A stretch of DNA of 64,000 nucleotides from Pedobacter changchengzhani (GCF_004354365.1 NZ_SJCY01000004.1:124001-188000); one strand, 5' to 3'. Positions 18,301-27,198 are shown, numbered from the stretch's first letter. Numbers and translations: made by a program. The notes: generated by a model not told the origin, from the letters alone.

Positions 18301-18441
18301 ATGAATGTAAAATTAAAAATTGGACTTGTTTTTTTAGCGTTTAGCTTTTTGTTTTTAGGAATTAAAGTTGATGATAAATTTAACGATCATAACCGAGTTT
18401 TTAAACATATTTTAAAACCTCGTTGGGCATTTAAGACATGA
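18301..18441 (+). CDS. Small membrane protein partner of family A (46 aa, truncated)
   Basis: 46 residues with one transmembrane helix (about 5-21: KIGLVFLAFSFLFLGIK). It follows the lipoprotein stop by 11 nt. The first 28 residues match the copies at 19544 and 54886, but the tail differs and it lacks the second helix encoded at 54886-55221, so it is probably a truncated paralogue. It is too short for routine ORF calling. Confidence 0.5.
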   Translation: MNVKLKIGLVFLAFSFLFLGIKVDDKFNDHNRVFKHILKPRWAFKT

Positions 18442-18491
18442 CAATAAAAATCATAAAAAAGTAAGAAAAACAAAAATGTAATTATAAATCT

Positions 18492-19532
18492 ATGATCATG
18501 AAAATTAGTATCTCTTTCTTTTTAGCACTGTTCGGTTTGCAAAATTGTAAAGCTCAAAAAGATAAAACATTACCAGCAGATCTTAACGAATACTCGATTT
18601 TAGATACAAATCTTAAGTCCGAAAATTTGGAAGTGATATTGCTTACGAAAGAGGCAAGATATAGTGGTCCTATACGCCTATTTTACAGCGTAAATAAGCA
18701 AGTTATTTTAGAGGAAGATCTTTTTGGATATCGTTATACTAAATTAGATGAAAACGCCAACGTTATAGATACTTTGTTTGTTCCGTTAGAAGGCGGACAA
18801 AGGACCTGTTTCATTAGAGAATACGCAATACATAAGCGCTCTAAAGCAGATTATTATTATACCACGTGGCCGTTAAATGGAGATAAAACACGAAAAAATA
18901 TGTCTGTTTTAAATGAAGATTTAAGTATGACAGATGAAAAAACTATTGAATTAGAAGAACAGCTATTGCGCAAAGCTGAGTATTATTTTTACGAACTTGA
19001 CTATAGAACAAAAGCGAATTACGAGGTTAGTAGTACAAAAATGCTTTTTGCTTGTAATGATGGTAAATGGCAACTATTATATATTACATCACCAAAACGA
19101 ATTGCTTACATTAAGGATGATCTTAAAAGCGATCGATATCGTGATGATTTCTATAAAAATTGGACACATGAACGTGATGATGAATATAAAAAGTTTACTT
19201 TAAAATATTTTATTAAAGAAAAAAAGGTTAAATACACTATGCCACAGGGTGGCCATTCTGGTGGTAGTTCAGGTGGTTACTCTGATAAAGCTTGGGCAGG
19301 CACTGGCTATTTTGATATTCCTTTGCTAAATGATACCCTAAAAATAATGCAATCGGACCTGATTGTAGAAGATGTGTCGCCTTTCCCTAAAAAGCGTTAT
19401 TATTTAAGCAATGGTAATAACGAACCTCTTTCTTCATTTCATTTCAATATTACTACAGGTTCATCTCTAAATTATGCCATTTTGTCTAATAGTATTTGGC
19501 GAGTTTACGTTATAAGGAAAAAGCAGAAATAA
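18492..19532 (+). CDS. Lipoprotein of a three-copy family (family A, copy 2)
   Basis: 346 residues. The signal peptide ends FGLQNC (lipobox). It shares the family blocks TLPADLNEYSILD, KLDENANVID, TWPLNGDKT, VLNEDLS, GTGYFDIPLLNDTLKI and the YVIRKKQK terminus. A Gly/Ser-rich insertion (HSGGSSGGYS, near residue 252) is unique to this copy. It is a tandem neighbour of copy 1, so it arose by local duplication of the lipoprotein plus small-gene unit. Function unknown. Confidence 0.75.
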   Translation: MIMKISISFFLALFGLQNCKAQKDKTLPADLNEYSILDTNLKSENLEVILLTKEARYSGPIRLFYSVNKQVILEEDLFGYRYTKLDENANVIDTLFVPLEGGQRTCFIREYAIHKRSKADYYYTTWPLNGDKTRKNMSVLNEDLSMTDEKTIELEEQLLRKAEYYFYELDYRTKANYEVSSTKMLFACNDGKWQLLYITSPKRIAYIKDDLKSDRYRDDFYKNWTHERDDEYKKFTLKYFIKEKKVKYTMPQGGHSGGSSGGYSDKAWAGTGYFDIPLLNDTLKIMQSDLIVEDVSPFPKKRYYLSNGNNEPLSSFHFNITTGSSLNYAILSNSIWRVYVIRKKQK

Positions 19533-19543
19533 ACGGTTAGCGG

Positions 19544-19648
19544 ATGAATGTAAAATTAAAAATCGCGCTTGTCTTCTTAGCGTTAAGCTTTTTGTTTTTA
19601 GGGGTTAAAGTTGACGATGAATTTAATGCTGCTTATTTATACTTTTGA
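19544..19648 (+). CDS. Small membrane protein partner of family A (34 aa, truncated)
   Basis: 34 residues: an N-terminal helix nearly identical to 18301-18441 (MNVKLKIALVFLALSFLFLG) and then a short tail. It follows the copy 2 lipoprotein by 11 nt in the same junction sequence as copy 1. It may be a non-functional remnant of the 111-residue form seen as a broken gene at 54886-55221. Confidence 0.4.
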   Translation: MNVKLKIALVFLALSFLFLGVKVDDEFNAAYLYF

Positions 19649-19682
19649 GAATTATTATTCATCTTCTGATATACTTTAATTT

Positions 19683-19734
19683 TTACGAATATCCACGGAA
19701 GTAGCACCAATATCGAACTAAAACCATCAAATAT
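19683..19734 (+). promoter_or_regulatory. Putative LytTR operator of the kinase operon (three boxes)
   Basis: Boxes TTACGAATAT (19683), GCACCAATAT (19704) and CATCAAATAT (19725) are exactly 21 bases apart on the coding strand and end 32 bases upstream of the -7 element. The geometry matches LytTR operators, which suggests autoregulation by the regulator at 21729-22481. Confidence 0.65.
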
Positions 19735-19766
19735 GTAATGTTGCTTTTTATTGTGGTTTCAGTTTT

Positions 19767-19774
19767 TACCTTTG
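19767..19774 (+). promoter_or_regulatory. -7 element of the kinase operon
   Basis: TACCTTTG is an exact match to the Bacteroidota TANNTTTG consensus, 24 bases upstream of the ATG at 19799. A TTG lies 23 bases upstream of it, slightly far, which fits an activator-dependent promoter. Confidence 0.5.
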
Positions 19775-19798
19775 ATATTACCGATAAATATTATTCGT

Positions 19799-21718
19799 AT
19801 GGCTTTGAAGCGAACATGTTGCAAATTTTCTTTCTTATTGTTAATGCTATTCTTAGCTTTTTCTTGCACACAAAAAGAAAAGAACTCAACTGCTGTCGCA
19901 AAAAATCAGCACAATATATTGTCTGAAGATGATTTATCTACCATTATTGCTTTTGATACGCTGAGCACAGCGGCAACGCTCAAAAAAGTAGATGAAAAGC
20001 TTGCATCACTTCAAAATACCAAAAATGAAGACGGCGAAGCTTACTATAATTATTTCGCCGGCATAAAATTTCACTTGGAGAAAAAAAGAGACAGTGCAAA
20101 AATTATGTTCGAAAGCATTGTGCTGCCAAAAGATAATCAGGATCTTTTCTTTCTTAAAAACATCAGTTTACTAAACTTAAGTATTAATAACGGAGTAGCT
20201 GTAGAATCGGAGATTATGGATCGCATTCATCAACTAACAGAAACTGCGGAGACCCAAAAAAGCAAATTAACCTATAAACTTTACGATTTGTTGGCAAAAG
20301 CTTATTATCAAAATCATGATGATAAAACATCTTTGCAGTATGTAGAAAAATATTATGCCAATCATCCGTTTAAAAATCACCCAATTATAGTACAAAGGTA
20401 CTACGACATTTCTTTTATGTTGGCTTCTAGAATGAGCAATTATGAAAAAATGTTAGCCTATAATGCAAAAGCTCGAAAGCTTGCGCTAAGTATAAAAGAT
20501 AGTTTGGCAATTGCACGTACTTATGATAATGAGGCGCAGATTTACGGTAGGCAGTTGGATTACGTAAAGGCGTTGACTTACAGTAAAATTCACACTAATT
20601 ATCTTCTCAAAACAGATAACATTAACGATGTAGCTTATTATAACTTAGCCATAAGTTTCCAAAAAAATAAAAAAGTAGATTCCGCTATTTACTATTATAA
20701 GCAAGCAATTGCCTTGAATCAAAAATTAGCGCCAGGTAAACCAAAATATTTTTATTACACGGGTTTAATGGATGCCTACAAACTGCAGGGCAATTATAAA
20801 TTGGCGTTGGCATCTTCTGAAGAAGCAAATGCTATACAATTAAAAACAATTAAGGAAATTGAAGCGGTAAAGGTTGCAGAAATTAAGGAAAAGTACGAAG
20901 CGGAAAAAAAGGATAAAAATATTGTTGCATTACAAAGCAGAAATAAGCTTAGCGAAAAGGTTATTGAGCAACAAAAAGTAACTATGATTTTATCGTCGTT
21001 AGTGTTTTTAGCGGTTATTACATTTTTGTATTTTAGTTATCGGCAACGCCAATTAAAGCAGAAAAATAAATTGCTAAACCTAGAAAATAAGAGATTAAAC
21101 ATGGAGCAGAAGTTGTTGCAGGTGCAACTTAATCCACATTTTATCTTCAATTCTATTGCCAACTTACAAAGTTTAGCCTCTGCGGGTAATACAAAAGATA
21201 CCGTACGTTATCTAAATGTTTTTTCCGGACTTTTACGCAATATTTTAGAGCAAAGTCGTAAAGATTTTATCACTTTGGAAGAAGAGGTTGCAACTTTAGA
21301 AAACTATTTAAAACTGCAGCAAATGCGGTATAAAGATTTGTTTGATTATAAAATTACCACCGCCAATACCGTTTATTTGCCAGGCATTTTAATACCGCCA
21401 ATGCTGATACAGCCATTTGTGGAAAACGCAATTGAGCATGGTTTTAGAAACATTGATTATAAAGGTTTGTTAACATTAAATTTTAGTGTAGAAAATGAAC
21501 AATTGATCATTGTTGTTGATGACAATGGAAAAGGTATCGAAATTAAAAATCCAAACGATCAGAAAAAACAATCGCTTGCCGGCGTAATCCTTAAAGAAAG
21601 ATTGGATGTGATTTTTAATTCGCAAGGACAAAACGCAAAATACGAACAAACGGATAAAAAACAATTAGGCAATCATGGTTATGTGGTCAGGATTTCTATA
21701 CCAGAATTAAAAGATTAA
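19799..21718 (+). CDS. LytS-type TPR sensor histidine kinase (lipoprotein signal)
   Basis: 639 residues from the ATG at 19799; an in-frame ATG at 19751 lies within the promoter and is unlikely to be used. The N-terminus has a lipoprotein-like signal ending LAFSC. TPR-like helices fill about residues 60-360 and a coiled coil leads to one transmembrane helix (about 396-416). The His_kinase domain follows: LNPHFIFNSIANLQ with phospho-accepting His447, then PPMLIQPFVENAIEHGF (N box) and VDDNGKGI (G box). It would sense through the periplasmic TPR part and phosphorylate the LytTR regulator 10 nt downstream. Confidence 0.93.
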   Translation: MALKRTCCKFSFLLLMLFLAFSCTQKEKNSTAVAKNQHNILSEDDLSTIIAFDTLSTAATLKKVDEKLASLQNTKNEDGEAYYNYFAGIKFHLEKKRDSAKIMFESIVLPKDNQDLFFLKNISLLNLSINNGVAVESEIMDRIHQLTETAETQKSKLTYKLYDLLAKAYYQNHDDKTSLQYVEKYYANHPFKNHPIIVQRYYDISFMLASRMSNYEKMLAYNAKARKLALSIKDSLAIARTYDNEAQIYGRQLDYVKALTYSKIHTNYLLKTDNINDVAYYNLAISFQKNKKVDSAIYYYKQAIALNQKLAPGKPKYFYYTGLMDAYKLQGNYKLALASSEEANAIQLKTIKEIEAVKVAEIKEKYEAEKKDKNIVALQSRNKLSEKVIEQQKVTMILSSLVFLAVITFLYFSYRQRQLKQKNKLLNLENKRLNMEQKLLQVQLNPHFIFNSIANLQSLASAGNTKDTVRYLNVFSGLLRNILEQSRKDFITLEEEVATLENYLKLQQMRYKDLFDYKITTANTVYLPGILIPPMLIQPFVENAIEHGFRNIDYKGLLTLNFSVENEQLIIVVDDNGKGIEIKNPNDQKKQSLAGVILKERLDVIFNSQGQNAKYEQTDKKQLGNHGYVVRISIPELKD

Positions 21719-21728
21719 TTTGAATAAT

Positions 21729-22481
21729 ATGCAAATGAAACTCTATATTATCGAAGATGAAGTGTTGATCCTAAACCATTTAGTAGAAATGGTTAAGAAT
21801 ATTCCATTTATCGAACTTTTAGGTACTTCGCCAAGTGTGGCAAAATCTGCTCAAGAAATTCCATTACTTAAACCGGATATGGTTTTGGCAGATATAAGAT
21901 TGAAAGATGGCGATAGCTTTCAGTTATTTGATGAAATTGGAATAGAAGATTTCCAAGTGATATTTTTGACTGCTTATGACCAATATGCAATACAAGCACT
22001 AAATATGGGCGCTTTTGGTTACCTGCTTAAACCGATAGATGAGGTAGAATTAACCAATTTATTAAGTAAATGTTTCCACCATAAAGAACAGGAGCGTGCA
22101 AACCAGCAACAGTTGGCAATTGCAAGAGAAAACTATTTGGCAAATGGCGTTTCTACCTTAAAACGCATTGCCTTAAAAAGTATGGAATTTATTGAGGTGG
22201 TGCCAATAGAAGACATTGTTTATTGCAAAAGCGACAAAGGTTATACTTCATTTTTTCTTAAAAATAAACGAGAAATTGTAGTTTCTAAAGGCTTAAAAGA
22301 ATACGAAATACTGTTGACAGCACATGGATTTTTGCGCTGTCATCAATCTTACATGGTTAATTTTCTGTATGTGAATAAATACTATAAAGAAGGCTATTTG
22401 CAATTGTTGGATAAAGAAAGTATTCCCGTTTCTGCCCGTAAAAAAGAAGAAGTGCTGCGGTATTTAGAAAATATCGCTTAA
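21729..22481 (+). CDS. LytTR-family response regulator
   Basis: 250 residues from the ATG at 21729 (a TTG nine bases earlier is in frame). The receiver domain covers about residues 4-118 with acidic pocket EDE (9-11), phospho-acceptor Asp55 in LADIRLKDG, Thr in FLTAYD and Lys in LLKPID. The LytTR DNA-binding domain (about 145-250) shows IVYCKSDKGYTSFF, FLRCHQSYMVN and the basic PVSARKKEEV end. LytTR proteins bind two direct repeats phased about 21 bases apart. Boxes of that geometry occur upstream of this operon and of many genes in the window. Confidence 0.95.
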   Translation: MQMKLYIIEDEVLILNHLVEMVKNIPFIELLGTSPSVAKSAQEIPLLKPDMVLADIRLKDGDSFQLFDEIGIEDFQVIFLTAYDQYAIQALNMGAFGYLLKPIDEVELTNLLSKCFHHKEQERANQQQLAIARENYLANGVSTLKRIALKSMEFIEVVPIEDIVYCKSDKGYTSFFLKNKREIVVSKGLKEYEILLTAHGFLRCHQSYMVNFLYVNKYYKEGYLQLLDKESIPVSARKKEEVLRYLENIA

Positions 22482-22832
22482 ATGGAACCAAGTTATATCG
22501 TAAATTTCGAGCGTAAATTAGCGATTAGGAAATATATTTTTTTCGGCTTTCTGTTGGTGTTGCTTTTTGGTATTCCACTTTGGTTTTATATAGATGCTTC
22601 TTTAGAAACTGCTAGTTTTGGGGATAATTTAGATGTCGATACGTACAATGCTAGAACGAATGATGCCATGTTATTTACATTTATTATGCTGTTCCTTATG
22701 TCAGTATTTGTTGTACCAACTCTTTTATACATAAATCGTTATTTTAATCGCTATCAAACGGTATTAAATCAACTTAAACCTAAAGAAATTGAAACCCTAA
22801 AAACTATAAACGATGCGCTGTATGCACGCTAA
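22482..22832 (+). CDS. Small two-helix membrane protein, third gene of the kinase operon
   Basis: 116 residues; the ATG begins right after the regulator stop. Transmembrane helices lie at about 17-37 and 64-84, with a short outer loop (SLETASFGDNLDVD) and a cytoplasmic coiled tail (LNQLKPKEIETLKTI). It could modulate the kinase, which is inference from the operon. Its last codons (Tyr-Ala-Arg-stop) lie inside a truncated copy of the 133-bp repeat, so the original C-terminus may have been replaced. Confidence 0.65.
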   Translation: MEPSYIVNFERKLAIRKYIFFGFLLVLLFGIPLWFYIDASLETASFGDNLDVDTYNARTNDAMLFTFIMLFLMSVFVVPTLLYINRYFNRYQTVLNQLKPKEIETLKTINDALYAR

Positions 22833-22912
22833 CTTATTACCCACTATATGGAGCACATTTAATATAATAAGATAGTGATGGATAAGGTAGTGATGGTTGG
22901 TGATAACACCAA
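22821..22912 (+). repeat. MITE-like 133-bp palindromic repeat, copy 1 (left end missing)
   Basis: Matches the right 92 bases of copies 2 (23161) and 3 (57405). The similarity with copy 2 extends 13 bases past the right end (to 22925), so these two are probably a local duplication rather than separate insertions. Confidence 0.85.
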
Positions 22913-23160
22913 CCAGAAGCAAATTAAATCAGTTGAAGATGTGGTTAAATAATAGTGCTAAGAATTCTTAACAAGATTTTACAATTATTTTGAAAAACAA
23001 TGTCAGTGAACAATGGCTAAACCCGTCCCGCTAATGCTCCAAGCTCGTGAAAAACTCACTTTCCACGAATATCGGGTTTAAGGTACAAAGCATCAAGCTT
23101 TTGGCTTGGGCTTGTTGCCTAGCAATTGTATATAGCTTATGCCCGCGAGTAGCAAAATCT

Positions 23161-23293
23161 TTGGTGTTATCACCAACCACTAAAATTCTTATGTTGCTAA
23201 TTATGCACGCTAACTTATTACCCACTATATGGAGCACATTTAATATGATAAGATAGTGATGGATAAGGTAGTGATGGTTGGTGATAACACCAA
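23161..23293 (+). repeat. MITE-like 133-bp palindromic repeat, copy 2
   Basis: Terminal inverted repeats TTGGTGTTATCACCAACCA and complement (19 bp) are each internally palindromic. The interior also folds back: CTAACTTATTACCCACTAT pairs imperfectly with ATAGTGATGGATAAGGTAG. There is no transposase. It lies between convergent genes, as does copy 3. The stretch 22926-23160 between copies 1 and 2 has no convincing ORF. Confidence 0.9.
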
Positions 23294-23308
23294 CCAGAAG
23301 TAAATTAT

Positions 23309-23821
23309 TTATCTGTTAAAATTTTTCATTTCAATATGGTCCTGGAGATGTCGCTTTTCCATCGCACTATTTAATGCATTGTAAATTTTTTTGAAATATC
23401 TTCGGGACATATACATATCAAAATAGTGCGTATTTTGAATCTCCAATGCTCTATCATCTGTTTTTAGTTTAATCCAGAATTTGGTAATGTGCTTAAATTT
23501 CACTTCACCAAAAGTGTTATCGTTGTATGGTTCTACCGAATTTGGTCCAAATACAAATACGTTTTCTTCGAGATTGAATATCTGCCTCTTAAATAACGTA
23601 ATGTAGGTTACACAATCAGTTGTGATGATAAACTTTTGTGCAATGCCTAAGATAGCATAGATGACAATGACGAAAAATTGTATTAGAAAAAAGTAGTAAT
23701 ATTTTATTATCGTGTTTAAATCGTGGTAAATATTGAGCAATATAAGTTCGATAATTAAAGCACACGAAAAAAAAATGACGAATTTAAAGTACAAACCGTT
23801 TGGGTAAAAGATTTTTTTCAT
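23309..23821 (-). CDS. Two-helix membrane protein with PH-like tail (family B)
   Basis: 170 residues. Transmembrane helices lie at about 12-31 and 38-60, then a beta-rich cytoplasmic part (KFIITTDCVTYITLFKRQIF) resembling bacterial PH/YcxB-like domains. It ends in a helix AMEKRHLQDHIEMKNF. A relic of a paralogue's last 32 residues lies at 25179-25277. Function unknown. Confidence 0.6.
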   Translation of the reverse strand: MKKIFYPNGLYFKFVIFFSCALIIELILLNIYHDLNTIIKYYYFFLIQFFVIVIYAILGIAQKFIITTDCVTYITLFKRQIFNLEENVFVFGPNSVEPYNDNTFGEVKFKHITKFWIKLKTDDRALEIQNTHYFDMYMSRRYFKKIYNALNSAMEKRHLQDHIEMKNFNR

Positions 23822-24387
23822 TATGGGATGATTTACAGGGATGGATGATGTAAAGTAAAAATACTTTTTTTTATGAAAAAATTCTCACTATTTAAATTTT
23901 TATTGGTTTTCTTTTTAAAAATGGTTTGCATCTATAAAATGATGGCGTAATCGGCAAATGTATTTGCAAGAAAAAATGGCAATTTACTTAGCTCGGGGTA
24001 ACTAATTAAATATTTCCGCCCCAAAGGTTAACTGTAGTTTTGTGTTAGTGCTTCAGTTATCTTGTCTCCATAAATCGAGATCACGGTTTTTACAGTAGAG
24101 AAGAACCTGATCGCGAAAATTCGAGACAGCATGACGATAGGTTAAAATACAATCTCAATTTACGATGATTGGCAACGCAACAATTATAAAATCCATGTTA
24201 TCGAGCTCAGCTCGATATGTAGTTGCAAGAAAAATTTTATATCGTTATTCATCTATCTGATTTTGCCCGACCGAGATGCAGATATTATTCCGTAAATTGC
24301 TTGAAATATAACAGAGAAAGCAATTACCAATATGGTTCGAGCAATTTCTTATCAATGGAAATAAAATGATTTTAATAATTTTTTAAA
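23822..24387. other. 566-base noncoding gap
   Basis: No ORF with coding character on either strand, no match to the window's repeats and no LytTR-like boxes. A short inverted repeat (ATCGAGCTCAGCTCGAT near 24199-24215) is the only structure noticed. It may be a degraded gene or a repeat with copies elsewhere in the genome. Confidence 0.4.
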
Positions 24388-24801
24388 ATGGAAAAAGTAG
24401 ATAGGAATATCCTTGATTTCAAAGACTCGGACTCAATGCTTAGAATTGTTGTTGATTTATATAAAGAAATTTGGAATGACTCAACAAAATGGAAAGAAAA
24501 CGCTTTTAAAATGGAGCAAAATTTAAATGGATTATCGGCGGTAAATCCAAATGATACCAGAGTATTGACTAATCTTGGCGCACTATATTCGTTAAAAGGA
24601 GAACACAAACAAGCGCTGGAAGTATTACTAAAAGCGGAAAAACTGAATGCTACAGATGCCAATCTTTACAGCAACATTGCAATTGCAAAAATGAATATGG
24701 AGGAAGAAAGAAATAATGCAAAGGAATATTTTGAAATGGCTAAAAAATTAAAACCTAACGAATTGACAATAGAGTCTTATTTTGACCCTCAAGGATATTA
24801 A
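24388..24801 (+). CDS. Small TPR-like cytoplasmic protein
   Basis: 137 residues, no signal peptide. Two TPR units at about residues 55-122: VLTNLGALYSLKGEHKQALEV and LYSNIAIAKMNMEEERNNAKEYF. It is followed one base later by the 24803 gene and is probably translated together with it. The binding partner is unknown. Confidence 0.65.
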   Translation: MEKVDRNILDFKDSDSMLRIVVDLYKEIWNDSTKWKENAFKMEQNLNGLSAVNPNDTRVLTNLGALYSLKGEHKQALEVLLKAEKLNATDANLYSNIAIAKMNMEEERNNAKEYFEMAKKLKPNELTIESYFDPQGY

Positions 24802-24802
24802 A

Positions 24803-25189
24803 ATGATAACGATCGACAAAGCAATAGGAAAAACGTTTATATCTGGCCCTTTAGCAAAGACTGACATCCATAATGGAGGAACTATTTTTGGAATTATTTA
24901 TTATCAATATCTCGAATTTATTTCTAAAACTGAAGTAAGAATAACCAATAAGGTAACTTTTAATAGAGGAATGAGAGAGGGGCAATATTCCAAAGAAAAG
25001 GAAATTTGGGTGGGTGCTTGTTCATTAGATAGCGACAAAAAACATATAAAATGTAATTTGAGTTATATGAATTTGAAGAAGACATTATATGTAGATTTTA
25101 TAGATGAAGAAACGCTATTGTGTGCAGAATACTTTATGGATGATTTCAACGGCGAAGGAAAGGTATTTTTATGTTCAACTATTTATTAA
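24803..25189 (+). CDS. Uncharacterised small cytoplasmic protein
   Basis: 128 residues from the ATG at 24803 (a frame start at 24782 would overlap the upstream gene). Predicted mostly beta (AIGKTFISGPLAKTDIHNGG; EIWVGACSLDSDK). No family recognised. Its last codons overlap a relic on the other strand (25179-25277). Confidence 0.5.
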   Translation: MITIDKAIGKTFISGPLAKTDIHNGGTIFGIIYYQYLEFISKTEVRITNKVTFNRGMREGQYSKEKEIWVGACSLDSDKKHIKCNLSYMNLKKTLYVDFIDEETLLCAEYFMDDFNGEGKVFLCSTIY

Positions 25190-25277
25190 AATTACTCTCT
25201 TCAATATGATCCTGAAGCTGATTATTTTCCATCGCGAGATTTAATGTATTGTGAACTGCCGAAATTTTATTTTTTAG
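25179..25277 (-). pseudogene. C-terminal relic of a family B membrane protein
   Basis: The minus frame reads LNLAMENNQLQDHIEESNF before a TAG, aligning with ALNSAMEKRHLQDHIEMKNF at the end of the 23309-23821 protein. Everything upstream is gone (stop at 25278-25280). It is a clear 3' remnant of a lost paralogue. Confidence 0.75.
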
Positions 25278-25304
25278 TCACTTATTGCTAAATATAATAA
25301 GATT

Positions 25305-25889
25305 TTATTTGCTGTATATTATTCCTAGAAATCCTTTGTGTATAGGCTCTTCAAAAATCTTGTTCTTCGTTTTATAATATTTATATTTCCAAAAAATATC
25401 AACAGTTGTTTCTAGTGTGTTTTCTTTACCAGTTATATTATCTTTAATTGTTATGTTTTGATGTGCACCTTTGCCACTATCCTCGTAAGCACCAATAACG
25501 GTTGCATGTGGTACAAATGCTGTCGAATTATCAAAACCAACATTTACCATCATCACCGTAAAACGGATTATTGCAATAAATAGCAAGCCTATAAAAAACA
25601 ACATAAAGATAAAACCTCCAACAGCGGTTTTTTTTGGTTCTTTTACATCCTCATTGTTTCTAAAATCTTTTTGTAAATATTTATATAGAAAAATCGAAGC
25701 GAAAATTGCTGGCAATACTGTTATTTTTATACTTAGCCAGTTGAGTGTATCAGCATCCCAAATAGAATAGAAAAAATAATTAAAATCAGTAAGAAAAATT
25801 GCTAATGCAACGGTAATTATAATAAATCCTAAAACCAAAAGTCCTGTTTTAATTGATTTTTTACTGAAATTATTTTCTTCTGTATTCAT
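25305..25889 (-). CDS. Membrane protein with extracytoplasmic beta tail, unknown
   Basis: 194 residues. Helices lie at about 13-33, 48-68 and 88-115. The C-terminal half (ATVIGAYEDSGKGAHQNITI) is beta-rich and resembles DUF3592-type 'variable insert' sequence, but the match is weak. It is probably monocistronic. The gap 25890-26076 holds no gene. Confidence 0.5.
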   Translation of the reverse strand: MNTEENNFSKKSIKTGLLVLGFIIITVALAIFLTDFNYFFYSIWDADTLNWLSIKITVLPAIFASIFLYKYLQKDFRNNEDVKEPKKTAVGGFIFMLFFIGLLFIAIIRFTVMMVNVGFDNSTAFVPHATVIGAYEDSGKGAHQNITIKDNITGKENTLETTVDIFWKYKYYKTKNKIFEEPIHKGFLGIIYSK

Positions 25890-26076
25890 AATATATTTTA
25901 TGTTGAGTTAAAGGCTACTAATAGTAATGATGGATCTCTTAAAAAAAAATCAATTTAATCTCTCTAAGTAAAAGTATCTTATTCTATTTTTTGCGTCAAT
26001 TAAAGTGTGTTGTCATTTTATGATAAATCGGTTCAAAATATTATAAAGTTTTGCATCCCTCAATGTTTTAAAGTGC

Positions 26077-27120
26077 TTATTGTTGGCTGTTTTTTACCGA
26101 TTTTTTGGTTTTGATAAGTTTTTTTACCTGTGTTTCACTCCATTTCCATATATAGTCTCCTTCTTCGATGGTATTTTTTTCCTTATTATACGTTACTGTT
26201 TTAGGGTTTGCACCAGGTATAATGTTTACACCTTGATATACGTGGTTTTTGTCTTTTGCAAACCAAACGGCATGTTCTTTTTCGAAAGTATCAAAGCTAG
26301 CAACATCGGCATTTTGAATTTTAGTTCCATCAAAATAAACCACCCCATCTATTGTGAAATAATCTTTGTAGCAGTACATCTTTACCGAAGCCGGGTTTAC
26401 TATCGGAAATTCAAGGATTCCATCTACATTAGTACCAATTTCTCCATAGAAATAAAAATATTTATCAGTTCGAATAACATCTCCGCTTAAAACAAAGTAC
26501 TTACTATTTAGTGGATTTCTGTTTGGCATTTTCATTAATCCTTTGTTATATTCGTAGTGATAAATATAATTTTTATCGTAATAAATGTAAGGGGTAATTA
26601 AGTTAAATGTGGCGTGATCTACATCCGCAACTGTATCTCTTAAAAAGTAGTGTTTATCGTCTTTTTTCCAATAATAGTTAAGTGCATCATGCTCATCGTT
26701 ATTTAGCGTAATTGTTTTATAAGTAGCAGGGTTTGCGCCTTCTAATATTTTAAGTTTGCCTCCATATACCGTTAAATAGACATGGTTTTTATCTTTTAAA
26801 ATATAATTTTTCTCGCTCTTAAAGGTAGCATAATCTACATTATCAATACTATTTGTACCCCAAAATATGTGGTTCTTGTCTTTTGCAAATCCATTTTCTA
26901 ATACAACAAAAGTTTTTGCATCTGCAGTCACTTTAATCCAATCGTAATCCCAAAGTTGCGAAACATCGGGTGCGGTGGAATGTCTGTACCAAATATTCTT
27001 TTTAAAAAGAGAATAATAATATCTGCTTTTTGGTTTAGATTTATCTACCAAGCCACCTTTATTGCAAGATGTTAGCAAAAAGATAGATGTGAGGCAGAAT
27101 AGTATATAATTACTTTTCAT
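26077..27120 (-). CDS. DKNYY-family lipoprotein
   Basis: 347 residues. The signal peptide ends LLTSC (lipobox, about Cys19). The body repeats the DKNYY signature about every 25-30 residues: AKDKNHIFW, LKDKNHVYL, KKDDKHYFL, YYDKNYIYH, AKDKNHVYQ, with 'GANPxT' and 'VDxATF' linkers. DKNYY proteins are exported repeats of unknown function. The reading frame is intact. Confidence 0.88.
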   Translation of the reverse strand: MKSNYILFCLTSIFLLTSCNKGGLVDKSKPKSRYYYSLFKKNIWYRHSTAPDVSQLWDYDWIKVTADAKTFVVLENGFAKDKNHIFWGTNSIDNVDYATFKSEKNYILKDKNHVYLTVYGGKLKILEGANPATYKTITLNNDEHDALNYYWKKDDKHYFLRDTVADVDHATFNLITPYIYYDKNYIYHYEYNKGLMKMPNRNPLNSKYFVLSGDVIRTDKYFYFYGEIGTNVDGILEFPIVNPASVKMYCYKDYFTIDGVVYFDGTKIQNADVASFDTFEKEHAVWFAKDKNHVYQGVNIIPGANPKTVTYNKEKNTIEEGDYIWKWSETQVKKLIKTKKSVKNSQQ

Positions 27121-27198
27121 TTAAAAATTAGTATTGTTTACAACCATTGTTCTACTTGTTATCATCGCTATTAAATTAACGGTTTAATTTGCAATTTA

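Larger units (their letters stand above)
19683..19832 (+). repeat. Kinase-operon promoter region, partner of the 13268-13417 duplication
   Basis: A 150-base segment with two mismatches to 13268-13417. Here it is in its functional place: operator boxes, -7 element and the start of the intact kinase gene. The two direct copies flank a 6.3-kb block that could be lost or amplified by recombination. Confidence 0.95.

Noticed and set aside
23031..23256. Short ORFs on both strands in 23031-23256
   Set aside because: They run across the repetitive 22821-23293 region. Part of the minus frame recurs with the repeat at 57401, as expected for an ORF produced by a repeat.
24372..24662. Minus-strand ORF of 96 codons
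   Set aside because: Antisense to the TPR-like gene 24388-24801, which has clear TPR motifs.
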